Of a stretch of 7,699 nucleotides of DNA, positions 5,970 to 7,699 are shown one piece after another; position 1 is the first letter of the stretch; every line of letters starts with the position of its first letter. This stretch comes from Alphaproteobacteria bacterium (GTDB lineage Bacteria; Pseudomonadota; Alphaproteobacteria; DSM-16000; Inquilinaceae). The stretch spans positions 1 to 7,699 of the forward strand of contig JAJUFW010000120.1 in NCBI GenBank assembly GCA_029263555.1, read 5' to 3'. The notes under the pieces are model-generated. The model was given only the letters and a program-made list of their open reading frames with translations, was not told the origin of the DNA and ran no database searches. The translations under genes were made by a program, and so were the position numbers.

Positions 5970-6771
5970 CGGGCGGATAGGGCGGCTTCGTGAGATTGGC
6001 AGGCGAGAGGGTGAAGATCTCGCAGCCGGTCTCCGTCACCCCGACGCTGTGCTCGAACTGCGCGGAGAGGCTGCGGTCGCGGGTAACGGCCGTCCACCCG
6101 TCATTGAGGATCTTCACGTCCGGCCGGCCTGCATTGACCATCGGCTCGACCGTCAGGAACATCCCGGGCCGCAGTTCGGGTCCGTCGCCGGGGCGGCCGT
6201 AGTTCGGAACGTCCGGCGCGTCGTGGTAGACGCGACCCAGCCCGTGGCCGCAGAAGTCGCGGACGACATTGAAGCGCTCCGCCTCCACATAGGCCTGCAT
6301 GGCGAAACCGATGTCGCCGACCGTCGCGCCGGGACGAATTGCCCCGATGCCCCGCATCATGGCCTCGTACGCCACGTCGATCAGGCGCTCGGCGCGCCTG
6401 CCGATCTTCCCGACCGCATACATGCGGCTGCTGTCGCCATGCCAGCCGTCGACGATCACCGCGAGGTCGATGTTGAGGATGTCGCCCTCCATCAGCCTTC
6501 GCTCGCCGGGGATGCCGTGGCAGACGACGTGGTTGATCGAGATGCAGGTCGCATGGGCGTAGCCGCGGTAACCGAGCGAGGCGGGCGTGCCGCCGTGGTC
6601 GCGCACGAACTCGTGACAGAGGCGGTCGAGTTCGGCCGTCGTGATGCCGGCCCGGACATGCGCGGTGATCATGTCCAGCGTCGCCGCGGCAAGCTGGCCG
6701 GCGGCCCGCATTCCGGCGAAATCCTCGAACGAGTGCAGCTTTATGCTTCGGCGATAGGCTCGGTCGGTCAT
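5962..6771 (-). CDS. map: Type I methionine aminopeptidase
   Basis: This cytosolic dinuclear-metal peptidase removes the initiator methionine from nascent proteins. All catalytic residues are visible: H85 in VVCHGIP, D102 in LNIDLAV, D113 in HGDSSRM, H176 in FCGHGLGR, E209 in VEPMVN and E240 in SAQFEHSVGVTETG. Length is 269 aa, normal for the bacterial single-domain type I enzyme, without the SH3-like or zinc-finger extension of longer forms. SINHVVCHGIP, with His in place of the commoner Glu, is a form I associate with Alphaproteobacteria. Start ATG 6771 has only a weak GGA upstream. It starts 36 nt after the tetR stop with no visible promoter between them, so at least part of its transcription may come from the tetR promoter. 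It ends at the shared inverted repeat opposite the methyltransferase. Confidence 0.96.
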   Translation of the reverse strand: MTDRAYRRSIKLHSFEDFAGMRAAGQLAAATLDMITAHVRAGITTAELDRLCHEFVRDHGGTPASLGYRGYAHATCISINHVVCHGIPGERRLMEGDILNIDLAVIVDGWHGDSSRMYAVGKIGRRAERLIDVAYEAMMRGIGAIRPGATVGDIGFAMQAYVEAERFNVVRDFCGHGLGRVYHDAPDVPNYGRPGDGPELRPGMFLTVEPMVNAGRPDVKILNDGWTAVTRDRSLSAQFEHSVGVTETGCEIFTLSPANLTKPPYPPAG

Positions 6772-6807
6772 CGGCGATCCAGGGCGGTTTGGGAGAAGGC
6801 GGTCGGC

Positions 6808-7428
6808 TCACGCGATGGTGGCGGGCCGCATGGCCCGGCCATGCGTGGCGGCGATGGGCATTCCGGCATGAAGCTCGTCGATCATCCGCTCCGCAAAGGG
6901 CGGCACTGGGCTGCCTTTCGCAAGGTATGGGCGGAGAATGGCAACGGGCGCGTCGAAGATCAGGAACTTCGCCCGCGCCAGCGCCTCGTCGTCGTCGGTC
7001 CTGCCCCCGCCTGCGGCGACGCAGTCCTGGAAGGCGGCGTCAAGCTCGTACTCCAGCTTCTCGAGCTCCTCGCGGAGCGGCGGCGGAGGCGGGATGTCCT
7101 CGAAAAGGGTGGCCGGCTCGTTCAGGAGCAGGAACCGGGCGCGATGCCCGTCCTCCTGGGACCAGCGCAGGATAGCGAGCGCCGCCTCACGCGGACGACC
7201 CCGGCGCAGCAATGGAGCCACGGCCCCGACGAAGGAGGCGTAGGCGGTGTTCCAGGCAGCGCCAAGGACGGCCGAGCGGGAGTCGAAGCGATGGTAGATC
7301 GACCCGGTGGGGGCGCCGACCCGCCGGGCGATCGCCTGCATGGTGGCGGCAGCAGGACCACCCTCCGCCACCAGCGCCATGGTGGCGTCGATGAAGTCGT
7401 TCCTGGAGAAGCGAGCCGTCCTGACCAT
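6808..7428 (-). CDS. TetR/AcrR-family transcriptional regulator
   Basis: This is a one-component DNA-binding repressor, presumably a dimer. It is 206 aa, normal for the family. The N-terminal HTH is clear: helix 1 at about 8-22 (SRNDFIDATMALVAEGG), then the recognition region MQAIARRVGAPTGSIYHRFDSRSAVL at about 30-55 with the family hallmark GSIYHRF. The rest is a helical ligand domain that names no ligand. A five-proline run (IPPPPPLREELEKLEYEL) at about 112-129 sits before a charged helix, which is unusual. Start ATG 7428 is preferred; a GTG at 7443 would add MYSNC and lies within the -10/spacer region of the best promoter. The ATG lies only 6 nt after that -10 box, so the mRNA may have almost no leader. 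It precedes map by 36 nt on the same strand. Regulatory targets beyond itself are unknown. Confidence 0.92.
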   Translation of the reverse strand: MVRTARFSRNDFIDATMALVAEGGPAAATMQAIARRVGAPTGSIYHRFDSRSAVLGAAWNTAYASFVGAVAPLLRRGRPREAALAILRWSQEDGHRARFLLLNEPATLFEDIPPPPPLREELEKLEYELDAAFQDCVAAGGGRTDDDEALARAKFLIFDAPVAILRPYLAKGSPVPPFAERMIDELHAGMPIAATHGRAMRPATIA

Positions 7429-7433
7429 GCAAT

Positions 7434-7463
7434 TAGAATACACGTTTTAGAATGTGCTGTCTA
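7434..7463. promoter_or_regulatory. Candidate TetR-family operator over the tetR promoter
   Basis: TAGAATACAC (7434-7443) and GTGCTGTCTA (7454-7463) form an imperfect inverted repeat, with seven of ten positions symmetric (TAGA and CAC conserved) around a 10-bp centre. The arms cover the -10 and -35 boxes exactly. A direct repeat also occurs: TTAGAAT at 7433-7439 and 7447-7453, a 14-bp period. The family usually represses its own gene from such sites, so autoregulation is inferred. Which repeat the dimer would read is undecided. Confidence 0.5.
7435..7463 (-). promoter_or_regulatory. Sigma70-like promoter of the tetR-family gene
   Basis: On the minus strand TAGACA (7463-7458, five of six to the -35 consensus) is followed after exactly 17 nt by TATTCT (7440-7435, four of six to the -10 consensus). 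This is the best promoter match in the window and sits in a locally AT-rich patch. Transcription would begin at about 7428-7430, on or beside the ATG, which implies a leaderless or nearly leaderless message. Confidence 0.6.
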
Positions 7464-7470
7464 TTTGGTG

Positions 7471-7491
7471 CCGCGCCGTCTTCGGGCGCGG
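7471..7491. terminator. Hairpin between the YqaA-like gene and tetR
   Basis: CCGCGCC / GGCGCGG form a perfect 7-bp stem around a 7-nt loop. It lies 17 nt beyond the stop of the YqaA-like gene and just upstream of the tetR promoter. No T-run follows, so it is at best an imperfect terminator separating the two genes. Confidence 0.45.
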
Positions 7492-7508
7492 GCGATTCCG
7501 GCCGGGCT

Positions 7509-7699
7509 TCAAAGGGTGGCGGGCGTCGCCGCGGCCAGCGCCAGATAGCGCCCGGCCTTGGCGATGGAGACGAGCAGCAGGAAGGTCGCCAAGGACTCCC
7601 GGGCCATGCCGGCTACGACGGTCAGGGGATCGCCGACAATGGGAAGCCAGCTGAGCAGCAGTGACCACCTGCCGTAGCGGGCATACCAGCGCCGCGCCC
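7509..7699 (-). CDS. YqaA-family membrane protein (VTT/DedA-like), 5' part beyond right edge
   Basis: Only the last 63 codons lie in the window, ending at TGA 7511-7509; no start codon is inside, so it is easily missed. The reading frame gives RRWYARYGRWSLLLSWLPIVGD, then PLTVVAGMARES, a hydrophobic helix TFLLLVSIAKAGRYLAL, and a short Ala/Thr tail. The pairing of YG-W--LLLSWLPIVGDPLT with a final GK/AK-RY helix is what I recall for the YqaA family (COG1238), membrane proteins related to the DedA/SNARE-associated group with proposed roles in lipid handling or envelope homeostasis. Function is not established. It is transcribed toward tetR, with 80 nt and a hairpin between them, so it is probably a separate unit. 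Confidence 0.8.
   Translation of the reverse strand, partial: ARRWYARYGRWSLLLSWLPIVGDPLTVVAGMARESLATFLLLVSIAKAGRYLALAAATPATL

Noticed and set aside
4437..5993. 518-codon plus-strand open frame
   Set aside because: It overlaps two well-supported genes out of frame; low-complexity Arg/Ala/Gly protein typical of GC-bias artefacts.
6049..7548. 499-codon plus-strand open frame opposite map and tetR
   Set aside because: It is antisense to two genes with complete catalytic or HTH motifs; no coherent domain.
1..7699. CRISPR arrays, tRNA/rRNA genes, insertion sequences, toxin-antitoxin or defence genes
   Set aside because: No regularly spaced repeats, cloverleaf signals, terminal inverted repeats with a transposase, or defence-type proteins were seen on either strand.

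Overview
The window is a GC-rich chromosomal segment that reads as ordinary alphaproteobacterial core and accessory metabolism. The alphaproteobacterial assignment, possibly Rhodospirillales-like, is inference. It rests on strong G/C bias at third codon positions, frequent GTG/TTG starts, the alphaproteobacterial-looking signature in the methionine aminopeptidase (SINHVVCHGIP), and the methyltransferase/gloB/DUF985-cupin neighbourhood. Ten protein genes are supported. Eight are complete and two run off the edges. No tRNA, rRNA, CRISPR array, insertion sequence or phage gene is visible.

Left block (1-1761, all minus strand): a cystine-type ABC importer in transcription order binding protein (tcyJ), permease (tcyL), ATPase (tcyN, cut by the left edge). 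All three match the remembered E. coli TcyJ/TcyL/TcyN proteins closely across their whole visible length. Spacings are 19 and 3 nt, so this is one operon.

Middle block (1916-5116, minus strand): in transcription order an agmatinase-family ureohydrolase, glyoxalase II (gloB, 8-nt overlap with the gene before it), a DUF985 cupin (9-nt gap), and after 86 nt a ten-helix EamA/DMT transporter. A small methyltransferase of the type often found beside gloB is divergent from this block (5173-5943, plus). The AT-rich 56-bp spacer between them should hold both promoters.

Right block (5962-7699, minus strand): a truncated YqaA/DedA-like membrane protein at the edge, then a TetR-family repressor with a good sigma70-like promoter overlaid by an imperfect inverted repeat, then type I methionine aminopeptidase (map) 36 nt downstream. 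map and the methyltransferase converge, and their two stop codons lie inside the arms of one 8-bp inverted repeat.

I looked for an undescribed system and did not find a convincing one. The observations most worth a second look are the ureohydrolase fused by overlap into the gloB cluster, the tetR promoter/operator with a nearly leaderless start, a tetR directly ahead of the housekeeping map gene, and the methyltransferase with a degenerate SAM motif. Many long open frames opposite these genes are GC-bias shadows.
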